Source: Flavobacteriaceae bacterium (GTDB lineage Bacteria; Bacteroidota; Bacteroidia; Flavobacteriales; Flavobacteriaceae). From it: a stretch of 64,000 nucleotides of DNA. Made by a program: the position numbers and the translations under genes. Every line of letters begins with the position of its first letter. Positions within the stretch are counted from its first letter, which is position 1. The notes under the pieces were generated by a model. The model made no database searches, was not told where the DNA came from, and was given only the letters and a program-made list of their open reading frames with translations. The stretch spans positions 38,203 to 102,202 of the forward strand of contig JAUXPJ010000011.1 of the NCBI GenBank assembly GCA_030683815.1, read 5' to 3'. Shown here in pieces: positions 46,655 through 55,564 of the stretch.

Positions 46655-47035
46655 ATGGCAGAAAATATAGTTAGATATTCGGACAGTGATTTATTAGAAT
46701 TCAAAGAAATCATTCTAAAAAAAATCAAAAATGCTGAAGAAGATTTAGAGCTTCTGAAAAGCGCGTATAAAAATGACTCTAATAACGGCACCGATGACAC
46801 TTCGCCTACTTTCAAAGCATTTGAAGAGGGTTCAGAAACCATGTCTAAAGAGGTAAATGTTCAGTTTGCTATCAGACAAGAAAAGTTTATCAGAGATTTA
46901 TATCACGCTTTACAACGTATTGAAAACAAAACCTACGGCGTTTGTCGCGTTACCGGAAAACTGATTACCAAAGAACGACTCAAATTAGTGCCTCATGCAA
47001 CTTTGAGCATTGAAGCTAAAAATATGCAGCAATAA
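46655..47035 (+). CDS. TraR/DksA-type zinc-finger-like protein
   Basis: A 126-residue protein from ATG 46655 (MAENIVRYSDSDLLEFK). The long helical N-terminus (KKIKNAEEDLELLKSAYKND) and the C-terminal domain RIENKTYGVCRVTGKLITKERLKLVP follow the DksA layout. The zinc finger has only one Cys in place of the usual four (YGVCRVTGKLI, then no C-x-x-C pair), so zinc is probably not bound, as in other Bacteroidota members. It is likely to act on RNA polymerase with ppGpp. Five bases after ileS. Confidence 0.88.
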   Translation: MAENIVRYSDSDLLEFKEIILKKIKNAEEDLELLKSAYKNDSNNGTDDTSPTFKAFEEGSETMSKEVNVQFAIRQEKFIRDLYHALQRIENKTYGVCRVTGKLITKERLKLVPHATLSIEAKNMQQ

Positions 47036-47046
47036 TTACCTTTTAA

Positions 47047-47092
47047 TATTTCAAACAAGCTTCCTTTTTGGGAGCTTTGTTTTTTATTAAAA
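47047..47092 (+). terminator. Rho-independent terminator after the DksA-like gene
   Basis: ACAAGCTTCC and GGGAGCTTTGT pair with one bulge across a short T loop and are followed by TTTTTTATT. Lies 12 bp past the DksA-like gene. Confidence 0.7.
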
Positions 47093-47172
47093 TAGATTTA
47101 TTTGAATATTCAGATGATTAAAAATCAACCAAAAAACAGTATTTTTGCCCAGTTTTAAATTATAATGATACC

Positions 47173-47775
47173 TTGAAAAAAGCAATAATAATCATATTAG
47201 CAGTGTTATTGATAGATCAGATTTTAAAAATCTATATCAAAACAAACTTTATATTAGGAGAAGAAATCTACGTTTTTGAGTGGTTTAGAATTCATTTTAT
47301 TGAAAATAACGGAATGGCTTGGGGCGTTGAATTTGGCGGCAAATCCGGGAAACTTTTTCTAACTCTTTTCCGATTAATTGCCATTTCGGCCATCGGTTAT
47401 TGGTTGTATGATTCTATCAAAAAACAACAACATCAAATTTTGATTATTGCTGTTTCACTCATATTTGCAGGTGCTGTTGGCAATATTATTGATTCTGTTT
47501 TTTACGGAATGATTTTCAGTCATTCGTATCCGGAAGTCGCAGTTTTTCTGCCGGAAGCGGGTGGTTATAGTTCCTTATTTCACGGAAAAGTAGTAGATAT
47601 GTTTTATTTTCCTATTTGGAGCGGTTATTTGCCAGAATGGTTACCGTTTTGGGGAGGCAATTATTTCACCTTTTTCAACGCTATTTTTAATGTGGCGGAT
47701 TCAGCTATCTCTATTGGCGTAATGTTGTTGATTATTTTTAACAAACAAGTATTTCCCGAAGAAAGTAAACTGTAA
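47173..47775 (+). CDS. lspA: lipoprotein signal peptidase (signal peptidase II)
   Basis: Cleaves the signal peptide of prolipoproteins at the lipid-modified cysteine. Four hydrophobic spans; catalytic Asp107 in VGNIIDSVFYG and Asp176 in FNVADSAISIG, and the ENNGMAWG loop (44-51). The 200-residue length is longer than E. coli LspA (164) owing to an added loop with FHGKVVDMFYFPIW. The likely start is TTG at 47173: the nearest ATG (47165) reads three codons and stops. A TTG start is unusual in this window. Confidence 0.9.
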   Translation: MKKAIIIILAVLLIDQILKIYIKTNFILGEEIYVFEWFRIHFIENNGMAWGVEFGGKSGKLFLTLFRLIAISAIGYWLYDSIKKQQHQILIIAVSLIFAGAVGNIIDSVFYGMIFSHSYPEVAVFLPEAGGYSSLFHGKVVDMFYFPIWSGYLPEWLPFWGGNYFTFFNAIFNVADSAISIGVMLLIIFNKQVFPEESKL

Positions 47776-47951
47776 ATTACACCTGATGGGTTGAAGTTCC
47801 GGTACTCATCGCATTGGTAAATGTATCTTTATTTTTGAAGAGAAAAATTTATTCATAGAATCTTTGGATTTTTTAATCTCTCAATCCCTCATTCTTTCAT
47901 TCTTTCGATCTTTTAATCTTTTAATCTTTCAATTTTATATAAATTCGTAGG

Positions 47952-49745
47952 ATGTCTTCAAATCTTGATTTATTGCTTAAAACTTTACCGCAGCAAGCTG
48001 GGGTTTATCAATTTTATGATAAAAACAACAAAATTTTATATATTGGTAAAGCCATCAATCTCAAAAAAAGAGTGACTTCCTATTTTTCTAAAAATCACGA
48101 TAATGCTAAAACAAAGTTGCTTGTCAGTAAAATAACGGATATCAAACACATTGTTGTTGAAACAGAAACCGATGCGCTTTTATTGGAAAATAACCTGATT
48201 AAAAAATACCAGCCACGGTACAATATCATGTTAAAAGATGATAAAACCTATCCGTGGATTTGCATCAAAAACGAAGGTTTCCCACGCGTTTTTTTAACCA
48301 GAAATGTTATCAAAGACGGTTCGGAATATTTTGGCCCATATGCTTCTGTAAGAACTGCCAATGCATTGTTAGAGTTAATTAAAGAACTGTTTCCGTTGCG
48401 AACTTGCAGCTATGATTTAAGCGAAAAAAACATCACCAAAAAAAAATACAAACTTTGTTTAGATTGTCATATCGGTAAATGTTTGGGTCCGTGCGAGGGC
48501 TTACAAACCGAATCTGATTACAACCAATCGATTGCAGAAATCAAAAACATCATCAAAGGAAATTTTAAGGAAGCTTTGATAAAATTTGAAGATTTAATGC
48601 ATCGATTTTCTGCGGATTTAAAATTTGAAGAAGCGCAATTGATTAAGGAAAAAATCAAACTTTTGGCTAATTATCAATCTAAATCAACGATTGTAAGTCC
48701 AACTATTAATAATGTTGATGTGTTTTCAATTGTATCTGATAACAGTTTCGGATATATTAATTTCTTAAAAATTGCCAATGGTTCTATCATTCAATCGCAT
48801 ACGACAGAAATTAAGAAGAAATTGGATGAGAGTGATAAAGAAATGTTAGAATATGCCATTATTGCCATAAGAGAAAAATTTCATTCACAGTCAAAAGAAC
48901 TTTATGTACCGTTTAAAGTGGAGCTTGGAAGCGATTTAAAAATAACGATTCCAAAAATTGGCGATAAAAAACACATCATTGATTTGTCGCAAAAAAATGC
49001 TCAATATTATAGGTTAGAGCATCTTAAACAATTAAAAATTGTAGATCCGGAAAGACATTCTAACAGAATTTTACAACAACTGCAACAAGATTTGCGTTTG
49101 AAAGAAATGCCTATCCATATGGAGTGTTTTGATAATTCAAATTTACAAGGAACCAATCCGGTGGCGTCTTGTGTGGTTTTTAAAAATGCAAAACCAGTCA
49201 AAAATGAGTATAGACATTTTCATATTAAAACCGTTGAAGGGTCCAATGATTTTGCATCGATAGAAGAAGTTGTTTATAGAAGATATAAAAGATTGATTGA
49301 CGAAAATCTTGATTTGCCAAATCTCATCGTTGTTGATGGCGGAAAAGGGCAATTATCATCTGCAGTAAAGAGTTTAGAATTGTTGAAAATCAGAGAAAAA
49401 GTGGCCATTATTGGAATTGCTAAACGATTGGAAGAAATTTATTATCCCAATGATTCCATTCCGTTATATCTCGATAAAAAATCAGAATCACTAAAAATAA
49501 TCCAACATTTGCGAAATGAAGCACATCGTTTCGGACTTACATTTCACAGAAAAACAAGATCAAAAAAATCCATCCAAAATGAATTGGAACAAATTGTTGG
49601 CATCGGCAAAGAAACAGCAGATTTGCTGTTAAAGAAGTTTAAATCGGTTAAAAGAATTAGCCAACTTTCGTTAGAAAATTTATCCCAAGAAATTGGCAAC
49701 TCAAAAGCCGCAAAAATTTACGCACATTTCCATCAAAATATGTAA
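47952..49745 (+). CDS. uvrC: UvrABC system protein C
   Basis: Makes both incisions around bulky DNA lesions in nucleotide excision repair. The GIY-YIG nuclease domain is at the N-terminus (AGVYQFYDKNNKILYIGKA), a UVR motif follows (~205-240), and the C-terminal half has the RNase H-like incision domain (ECFDNSNLQGTNPVASCVVF) and ends with helix-hairpin-helix repeats (GIGKETADLLLKKF). Length 597 is normal. Preceded by a pyrimidine-rich gap; the patatin gene starts 10 bp after its stop. Confidence 0.97.
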   Translation: MSSNLDLLLKTLPQQAGVYQFYDKNNKILYIGKAINLKKRVTSYFSKNHDNAKTKLLVSKITDIKHIVVETETDALLLENNLIKKYQPRYNIMLKDDKTYPWICIKNEGFPRVFLTRNVIKDGSEYFGPYASVRTANALLELIKELFPLRTCSYDLSEKNITKKKYKLCLDCHIGKCLGPCEGLQTESDYNQSIAEIKNIIKGNFKEALIKFEDLMHRFSADLKFEEAQLIKEKIKLLANYQSKSTIVSPTINNVDVFSIVSDNSFGYINFLKIANGSIIQSHTTEIKKKLDESDKEMLEYAIIAIREKFHSQSKELYVPFKVELGSDLKITIPKIGDKKHIIDLSQKNAQYYRLEHLKQLKIVDPERHSNRILQQLQQDLRLKEMPIHMECFDNSNLQGTNPVASCVVFKNAKPVKNEYRHFHIKTVEGSNDFASIEEVVYRRYKRLIDENLDLPNLIVVDGGKGQLSSAVKSLELLKIREKVAIIGIAKRLEEIYYPNDSIPLYLDKKSESLKIIQHLRNEAHRFGLTFHRKTRSKKSIQNELEQIVGIGKETADLLLKKFKSVKRISQLSLENLSQEIGNSKAAKIYAHFHQNM

Positions 49746-49755
49746 CTTTAAGCAT

Positions 49756-51960
49756 ATGAAGAGAATTGCTTTATTATCATTGCTGTTTTTTATTTCTTTT
49801 ACGGTTTTTTCTCAAAATGATACCATTAGAAAAGACTTAAAAGTCGGTTTGGTATTGAGTGGTGGCGGCGCCAAAGGATTTGCTCATATTGGTGTTTTAA
49901 AAGTATTGGAAGAAGCGGGAATTAGAGTAGATTTTATTGGAGGAACCAGTATGGGTGCCTTAATTGGCGGACTCTATGCATCTGGTTATAGCGCCAAAGA
50001 ACTGGATTCAATTGTGCGCATTTTAGAGTTTAATAAAATCTTGCAGGAAAATGTGCCAAGAAGAGCAAAACCTTTTTTTGAAAAAGAAAATGGCGAACGG
50101 TATATTCTTACACTTCCGGTAAGAAATAAGAAAGTTTCGATTCCGGTTGCTTTAGCTAAAGGACAAAGCGCTTTAAACAAATTATCGTTGTTAACACAAC
50201 ATGTTACTTCAATTGACGATTTTAATGAATTACCAATTCCTTTTCTTTGCATTGGAACCGATATTGAAACAGGTGAACAAGTGCTTTTAAATAAAGGTTA
50301 TTTACCCGAAGCTTTAAGAGCCAGCAGCGCGTTTCCTACACTTTTTGAACCTGTAGAAATTGATGGCAGAGTTTTATTAGATGGCGGAATAGCCAATAAT
50401 TTCCCTGTTAATGAAGTGATTGCTATGGGTGCTGATATTATTATCGGTGTTGATGTTCAAGGTGGTTTAGGCGATAGAAATAAAGTGGATAATGCCATCA
50501 AAGTGATTGATCAAGTAGTAGGTTTCTCAACTAGAAAATCAAACTTAGAAAAAATCAAACTCGTTAATTTGTATTTAAAGCCAAATGTTAATGAATATAA
50601 TGTTGTATCTTTTGATAAACTTGATGAGATTATCCGTGAAGGTGAAAGAACGGCGCGTTTACAATTCAATGATTTGGATAAAATTGCCAAACAACAAATA
50701 ATTGAACCCAAAGCGTATCAAAAAAGAATTGAATTGCCAACCACTTTTTTGTATAAAAATATTGAAATTGAAGGGAATAAATCATACACCAGAGATTATG
50801 TTTTAAACAAACTGAAAATTAGCAATCAACAAAAAATTCCTTTCAAAAAATTTATTGACGGAGTTGATAACCTCTCCGCAACCGATAATTTTCACAATAT
50901 CCTCTATAAATTGGTTTCTTCGGATGATGGCTATACCATCAAAATGAAGTTAAAAGAAAATGAAATTAAAACAGTTGCACAAGTAGCAGTTCATTATGAT
51001 GAGTTGTTTAAATCATCAGTAATATTAAATGTTACCACAAAAAATATATTGATGAAAAACGATTTGCTGTCAACTGATTTGATTATTGGAGACAACATCC
51101 GTTATAATTTAAATTATTTTGTCGATAATGGATTTAATTGGAGCGTCGGATTTAAATCTAAATACAGCAGTTTTAATTCCAATATCCGCTTTACCGATGA
51201 TGATCGCGTCAATAAAATCAATGTAAATTACAGAGATTTATCCAATCAAATTTATGTGCAAACGGTTTATAGCAGAAAATTTGCGCTGGGTATAGGTCTT
51301 GAACATAAATACCTCAATGCTTTTACAGAAACTATTTTAGATAATCCATTAGCCAATGAACTTTCATTTGTTAAAAATAATTACCTAAATCTAGTTTCCT
51401 ACTTAAAATATGATTCATTCGACCATAAATATTTTCCAAAAGAAGGGTTTTATTTTGATGCAGATTATAGATGGTATTTATTAGCCACCAGAAATGCTGC
51501 TGATTTTGATCCATTTGCACAATTAAAGGGTAAAATTGAGTATGTACATACGTTTTATGATAAATTCACTTTACATTTTATAACAGAAGCCGGTTTTACT
51601 TTTGAAGGCAATAACAATAGGGTATTAGATTTTCATTTAGGCGGATATGGAGAAAATTTCATCAATACTTTCGTGCCATTTTTTGGCTATGATTTTGCCG
51701 ATTTAAGCAACAAAATCTATCTGAAAACTGCACTCAAAATGAGACAAGAGATATTTACAAAAAACTATTTAATGTTTACGGCTAATGCCGCCAGAGTAGA
51801 AAAAAATATTCTGGATTCTAAATTATTTGATAATACCAAATATGGATTTGCCTTGGGTTATGGTTTAGATACTTTTGTTGGCCCAATTGAAGTTAATTTC
51901 TCCTGGTCGCCCAAAACAACACATAATCATTGGTATTTTAATATTGGTTATTGGTTTTAG
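49756..51960 (+). CDS. patatin-like phospholipase fused to a BamA-like beta-barrel
   Basis: A 734-residue protein from ATG 49756 (MKRIALLSLLFFISFTVFSQN; signal peptide). Residues ~27-265 are a patatin lipase domain: oxyanion loop GGGAKG, nucleophile elbow GTSMG, and catalytic Asp in LLDGGIANNF. Residues ~310-390 resemble POTRA repeats and ~400-734 a beta-barrel ending YFNIGYWF, as in the PlpD-type (type Vd) autotransporters. It should localise to the outer membrane. The domain order suggests a lipase presented on one side of the barrel; its substrate is unknown. Confidence 0.9.
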   Translation: MKRIALLSLLFFISFTVFSQNDTIRKDLKVGLVLSGGGAKGFAHIGVLKVLEEAGIRVDFIGGTSMGALIGGLYASGYSAKELDSIVRILEFNKILQENVPRRAKPFFEKENGERYILTLPVRNKKVSIPVALAKGQSALNKLSLLTQHVTSIDDFNELPIPFLCIGTDIETGEQVLLNKGYLPEALRASSAFPTLFEPVEIDGRVLLDGGIANNFPVNEVIAMGADIIIGVDVQGGLGDRNKVDNAIKVIDQVVGFSTRKSNLEKIKLVNLYLKPNVNEYNVVSFDKLDEIIREGERTARLQFNDLDKIAKQQIIEPKAYQKRIELPTTFLYKNIEIEGNKSYTRDYVLNKLKISNQQKIPFKKFIDGVDNLSATDNFHNILYKLVSSDDGYTIKMKLKENEIKTVAQVAVHYDELFKSSVILNVTTKNILMKNDLLSTDLIIGDNIRYNLNYFVDNGFNWSVGFKSKYSSFNSNIRFTDDDRVNKINVNYRDLSNQIYVQTVYSRKFALGIGLEHKYLNAFTETILDNPLANELSFVKNNYLNLVSYLKYDSFDHKYFPKEGFYFDADYRWYLLATRNAADFDPFAQLKGKIEYVHTFYDKFTLHFITEAGFTFEGNNNRVLDFHLGGYGENFINTFVPFFGYDFADLSNKIYLKTALKMRQEIFTKNYLMFTANAARVEKNILDSKLFDNTKYGFALGYGLDTFVGPIEVNFSWSPKTTHNHWYFNIGYWF

Positions 51961-52401
51961 GTATAAAAAAAATCCGAAAAATTACAGGTTAAATATTGAA
52001 TTGGAAATAGTTTTTTAGAGTTATTTTGAAATTTATTGTAGGTATGGAGAACATTTCCGCGTTATCGGGTATTATAAATGATACGATTCGTTTTTATTCG
52101 ATAAATATTCGAAAAACAACTTTTTAATCCGATATGATTCGATTTTATGCGTTCGCGATTCGATAATGTTCCGCTTTCCGCTTTTCTTTCGGATAGTTTT
52201 AGCAATTATTTTCAGCCGATTTTAATTCCGTCAGTTTGGGCGATGAAAGAATTCTGTCAGTTATGAAAATTGAGGTAAGATTTTTCTCAGTTTTCCGCTT
52301 TTCGTTGGTTGTAATTTTTTTTAAGCTATGAAAGCTAACGGTTTGCGTGTATGTGCAGTAGCGGATTAGAAGCACTATCCTGTCCGTTTGGCACAAAGTT
52401 A
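51961..52401. other. 441-bp gene-free stretch at the left island edge
   Basis: AT-rich with four scattered GATTCG words (52080-52170), no ORF of note, and GCTAACGGTTTGCGTGTATG with GCAGTAGCGG at 52334-52364, a diverged copy of which lies at 61130-61159 on the far side of the island. Confidence 0.6.
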
Positions 52402-52863
52402 TGTCTCGTCCTAAAAAAAGTTTACAGTTTAATTAGTTAATCCTTGTATTGATTTACACTTCATTATTAGTCCTGTAATGGGTTTACAAATGTAGTTTCT
52501 TTTCGGTAATAATTCTTCATAATTTTTCTGTTTTTATAGGTGTTTTTGAATAATGAATTTGATTTGGTGTAAGATTACCTATGCTCATATGTGGTCTTTC
52601 GTTGTTGTAGAGTTTCACTACTTCTTTTAGTAAATCTTTAGCATTTTGTAAGCTATCAATTTGATAGTTATGCAAATACTCTTCCTTTATAATTCCATTT
52701 ATTCTTTCTGCAATCGCATTTTCTAGTGGGTCACCATTTTCAGTCATGCTAATTTTAATATCATTATCCTGCAATAGCTTTACATAGCTTTGACTACAAT
52801 ATTGTATGCCTCTATCGCTATGATGAATTAGAAGTACAGAACTTTGATTTACCACTTCACCCG
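52402..52863 (-). mobile_element. 3' remnant of an IS3-family element
   Basis: Minus-strand coding sequence (52517-52873) reads HSDRGIQYCSQSYVKLLQD..., the C-terminal half of an IS3-type OrfB transposase with the second Asp (HSD) and the Glu (GDPLENAIAERI) of the DDE catalytic triad; the first Asp and all of the N-terminal half are missing. The coding homology stops near 52863. Downstream, multiple TTTACA words and the end TGTCTCGTCC (about 52402) look like the IS right end. Inactive remnant. Confidence 0.75.
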
Positions 52864-53054
52864 CTATTGCCACATACCCGCTGTTGTAAGCTGGCCTTCT
52901 GTTCCGTCAGTTTCAAGTCGCTGTATTTCTCCGTATTATTCCTCATTTTGTTTGTCCGTGATTTGTCTTGTTGGCTCGTGTGTTGGTTGTTTTAAAAATT
53001 TTAAGAGGGAAGGGATTTTAAAAAATAATTTTCTTTCGGGTGGCAGAGGTGGAA

Positions 53055-53107
53055 GCTCTTTTGCAATTTTTGGTCTGTGCGATGGCTTGTGCGAATTGCA
53101 AATGTGC
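53055..53107 (+). repeat. island-flanking direct repeat, left copy
   Basis: Starts GCTCTTTTGCAA, contains GGCTTGTGCG and ends TTGCAAATGTGC. The copy at 60908-60961 has the same three blocks in the same order and orientation. The pair brackets the whole defence module. Confidence 0.75.
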
Positions 53108-53127
53108 TTACACCTGAGAGGAGCAAG

Positions 53128-53964
53128 TTAATCAAACCACATTAAACTAATTACATATCCATAACTATCAGAATAGAAACATTGTTCATACATTTGTCTG
53201 TTAGCTCTGTTATCGTCTGCTGGGGGATTAAACCAATCGTCAGCCGATAAAGATTCAATCCCTGTAAATTTTATGTTCTCTAAGGTAAAATATTCACCTG
53301 CAACTGTCGTGTTTGGTATAGTATCCCCAATTTTAAATTTGAATTTCCAATTAGGAAAGTCAGTACTTTTTACAAACCATCTTGCAATATTATCTTTGGA
53401 TATAACTGCAAAAATTTCGTGTGTTCCAATTTCTCCAAAACGAATAAGGGTAGATAAAACACTAGTCTGAAAACTTTCAGATAATCCTAGAATCGAATCA
53501 AACGAAAATTTTCTATTTCCTGTTTGTTTTCTAAAATCGGCTGAAAAATTTCTGAATTTGTCTTTTGGCATTAGCAAACAACTTGCAAAATAATCTGCTT
53601 CTGCTTCAATCAATGATTTTTGATTGACATTATGAAATGAAGCGTGTGGCTCAAGTAAACCGTATTTTAAACCCAAACGATGTTCGTCCAGAAAAAAATG
53701 ACCAAGTTCGTGAGCAAGTGTAAACCGCCCACGTTTAGAATTTTGCTTATTCCCGTTGTCAATGTTTATGTGAATGTGAAAGTCCTTGTCGTCTGTATCA
53801 TACAACAACATTCCATCAAAAGCATCTTCGTAATTGTCATAATGAATCGGGACACTTTCAAACTTAGCAATCTCATTAAGTAAAGTAAGATTCTTGTCTG
53901 AAAACTCATTGGCTATATATTCTGCCAACTTACTTATTTGTGTCTTCCGACTCGTTTGAATCAT
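53128..53964 (-). CDS. ImmA/IrrE-family metallopeptidase
   Basis: A 278-residue zinc metallopeptidase. FTLAHELGHFFLDEH (81-95) is the HExxH motif of the ImmA/IrrE (DUF955) family, with a downstream EAEADYFASCLLMP providing the third ligand Glu near 120. ImmA-type enzymes cleave repressors or anti-sigma-like proteins to turn on mobile-element or stress genes. The gene overlaps the 117-residue protein's gene by 35 bp on the same strand, with the sigma factor upstream of both, so the three form one operon. Likely substrate: the 117-residue protein (inference). Confidence 0.88.
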   Translation of the reverse strand: MIQTSRKTQISKLAEYIANEFSDKNLTLLNEIAKFESVPIHYDNYEDAFDGMLLYDTDDKDFHIHINIDNGNKQNSKRGRFTLAHELGHFFLDEHRLGLKYGLLEPHASFHNVNQKSLIEAEADYFASCLLMPKDKFRNFSADFRKQTGNRKFSFDSILGLSESFQTSVLSTLIRFGEIGTHEIFAVISKDNIARWFVKSTDFPNWKFKFKIGDTIPNTTVAGEYFTLENIKFTGIESLSADDWFNPPADDNRANRQMYEQCFYSDSYGYVISLMWFD

Positions 53965-54283
53965 CTTTTGGCTTGATTTGATTTTTCTTGATTTTGTCCA
54001 TAATGTGTTTAGGCAAGCTATTGCCGTTTCGTGCTGCCATACGATATGGATTGATTTCTTCCTGTTGAAAATCAGTTGGCATTTTCACAATTTTAGATTC
54101 TCTGAAAGTACCGTTAATGATTTTATCAGGGTCAATCTCTTTTCCTGTTAAGCCGAAATCAACATCACCATATAGTTTTTCAAACCTTTCAAGCTCAACT
54201 TCGTTCCTCGGGAAAAGGAAACCCGTAGAAGATAACCATTCGGTTATGTTCTCTGGTGTAATATGTTTTTTATTTTGAGCCAT
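53930..54283 (-). CDS. 117-residue protein between sigma factor and ImmA, unknown
   Basis: No recognised family. The protein begins MAQNKKHITPENITEWLSST, has a middle DVDFGLTGKEIDPDKIING, then a NPYRMAARNGNSLPKHIMDK stretch that resembles part of a small DNA-binding or scaffold segment, and ends in a charged, probably disordered tail (PKDDSNESEDTNK). It overlaps the sigma-factor gene by 14 bp at one end and the ImmA gene by 35 bp at the other, so it is translated with both. A candidate anti-sigma factor or ImmA substrate from position alone. Confidence 0.6.
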   Translation of the reverse strand: MAQNKKHITPENITEWLSSTGFLFPRNEVELERFEKLYGDVDFGLTGKEIDPDKIINGTFRESKIVKMPTDFQQEEINPYRMAARNGNSLPKHIMDKIKKNQIKPKDDSNESEDTNK

Positions 54284-54947
54284 ATATTTTTATATGTGTA
54301 TTAACTGATTCAATTGCTTGTTTCTTGTAAACACGAATACTGTTTTGCGTTAGGTCAAGTTCGTCTTGTAACTTTTTCGTTAAGTTTCTCGGCAAATTAT
54401 ATCCTTCATTCGTTAATGATTCGTAATGCTTGTATGTAAGGTAAATTATCTTGTGTTTTGGTGTAAGCCTTGATAGAGCTTCATCTAAAAGCTCATACAT
54501 TTTTTTTAATTCTGCTTTACGCTCTTTACTGCCCCCCAACGATTCTATATCGGGCAAATCACGAATTATTTCTTCGTCACCTGTAAATGGATTTGGTACT
54601 TCTGTTTCGCTTTTTTTGTAATCAGCTAAAAGGCGTTTAGCAATACCATAAAGGTAAAATGTGATAGCTTTATTGTAATCTTTTTGCGTTGATTTTGAAA
54701 GGTCAAATTTTGGATATTTCCAAATACGTGCAAAGGCTTCATAAGCTAAATCATTTGCAATCTGTTTATCATAACCCCAATTTTTACAAATTGGTATAAG
54801 TTTCTTTAGAAGGTCTAATTGATAACGGAAAGTAAAAACCTTAAATGCTTCTTTAGCTATTTCCGCATAGTCAGGCTCATCCTTCCATTGGATATATTCC
54901 AAGAGGCTCTCCGTTGCTTCGTTATTTAAGTCCTGACTGTTGCTCAT
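54270..54947 (-). CDS. sigma-70-family (ECF-like) RNA polymerase sigma factor
   Basis: A 225-residue protein with a region 2-like stretch (ANDLAYEAFARIWKYPKFDL, with ITFYLYGIAKRLLADYKK) and a region 4-like stretch (ALSRLTPKHKIIYLTYKHYE, then LTQNSIRVYKKQAIESV). This is the shape of ECF-type sigma factors, though rather diverged. Divergent from the ubiquitin operon; the gap of 128 bp holds palindromic operator-like sites. Followed immediately by the 117-residue protein and ImmA genes with overlaps. Probably directs transcription of one or both arms. Confidence 0.7.
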   Translation of the reverse strand: MSNSQDLNNEATESLLEYIQWKDEPDYAEIAKEAFKVFTFRYQLDLLKKLIPICKNWGYDKQIANDLAYEAFARIWKYPKFDLSKSTQKDYNKAITFYLYGIAKRLLADYKKSETEVPNPFTGDEEIIRDLPDIESLGGSKERKAELKKMYELLDEALSRLTPKHKIIYLTYKHYESLTNEGYNLPRNLTKKLQDELDLTQNSIRVYKKQAIESVNTHIKIYGSK

Positions 54948-54965
54948 TTTTTACTGCTACACATT

Positions 54966-55052
54966 AACTACCTAAAACCGTTACTAACGGTTTTAGTAGT
55001 ATGGATGAACACTGTTACAAATATAAATTAAAGTAACGGTTTCGGTAGTTAG
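54966..55052. promoter_or_regulatory. operator-like palindromes between the two arms of the module
   Basis: CTAAAACCGTTA-C-TAACGGTTTTAG at 54972-54996 is a perfect 12-bp inverted repeat. A third half-site, AGTAACGGTTTCGGTAGTTAG (55032-55052), is the reverse complement of AACTACC(T)AAAACCGTTACT at 54966-54985 with one base gap. Three ACCGTTA-type half-sites in the 128-bp region between divergent genes suggest a regulator that controls both operons. Confidence 0.75.
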
Positions 55053-55075
55053 TTTGAATAATTAAATTTTTAAAA

Positions 55076-55564
55076 ATGTCAAAAGAAAAAGAAAAAAATC
55101 CGACAGGTGAACAGGGCAAACCTGTATTTCAACTTACAATCAATGGTAAGTTGTATGAGTGGCATCATCCAAACATTACGGGTGCTGAAATCAGAAATCT
55201 TGGGAACATTCCGGTAGAAGATGAGATCTTTCTGGAAAATAGTAAACCAAAGGAAGATGAATTGATTCCTGACGACAAGAAAGTAAACCTTGCTCGTCCT
55301 GAAATTGAACGCTTTTACTCAAAAGAAAAAGAAGTAATCATTGTCGTAAACGGTACACCGCACAAATGGACTAAAGAAAAAATAAGCTTCAAAGAAGTAA
55401 TTGTTCTTGCGTTTGGGCAGTACATAGACAAACCGACAATGGTTTACACCGTAGCTTACGAAGATGGGCCAAGACAAAACCCCGAAGGGTCAATGTTTGT
55501 GGGACAAGAAGTATTTGTTAAACATAAAATGATTTTCAATGCCTCACAAACTGATAAATCTTAA
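55076..55564 (+). CDS. multi-ubiquitin domain protein
   Basis: A 162-residue protein with two ubiquitin-like beta-grasp repeats. Repeat 1 (about 15-83) starts PVFQLTINGKLYEWHHPNIT and repeat 2 (about 84-158) starts KEVIIVVNGTPHKWTKEKIS. This matches the multi-ubiquitin family (Multi_ubiq), found in bacterial ubiquitin-like conjugation operons. The C-terminus ends FNASQTDKS, without the Gly-Gly used in classical conjugation. First gene of an operon with E2-like, E1-like and DUF6527-like genes, overlapping the next gene by 26 bp. Confidence 0.88.
   Translation: MSKEKEKNPTGEQGKPVFQLTINGKLYEWHHPNITGAEIRNLGNIPVEDEIFLENSKPKEDELIPDDKKVNLARPEIERFYSKEKEVIIVVNGTPHKWTKEKISFKEVIVLAFGQYIDKPTMVYTVAYEDGPRQNPEGSMFVGQEVFVKHKMIFNASQTDKS

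Noticed and set aside
46655..47035. Loss of Cys in the DksA-like zinc finger as a mutation
   Set aside because: The frame is intact and Cys-poor DksA-like proteins appear usual in this phylum, so it is not treated as damage.
52844..53131. Plus-strand open frame between the IS3 remnant and ImmA
   Set aside because: Composition (Ser/Cys-rich, no domain) and overlap with the flanking direct repeat indicate a chance frame.
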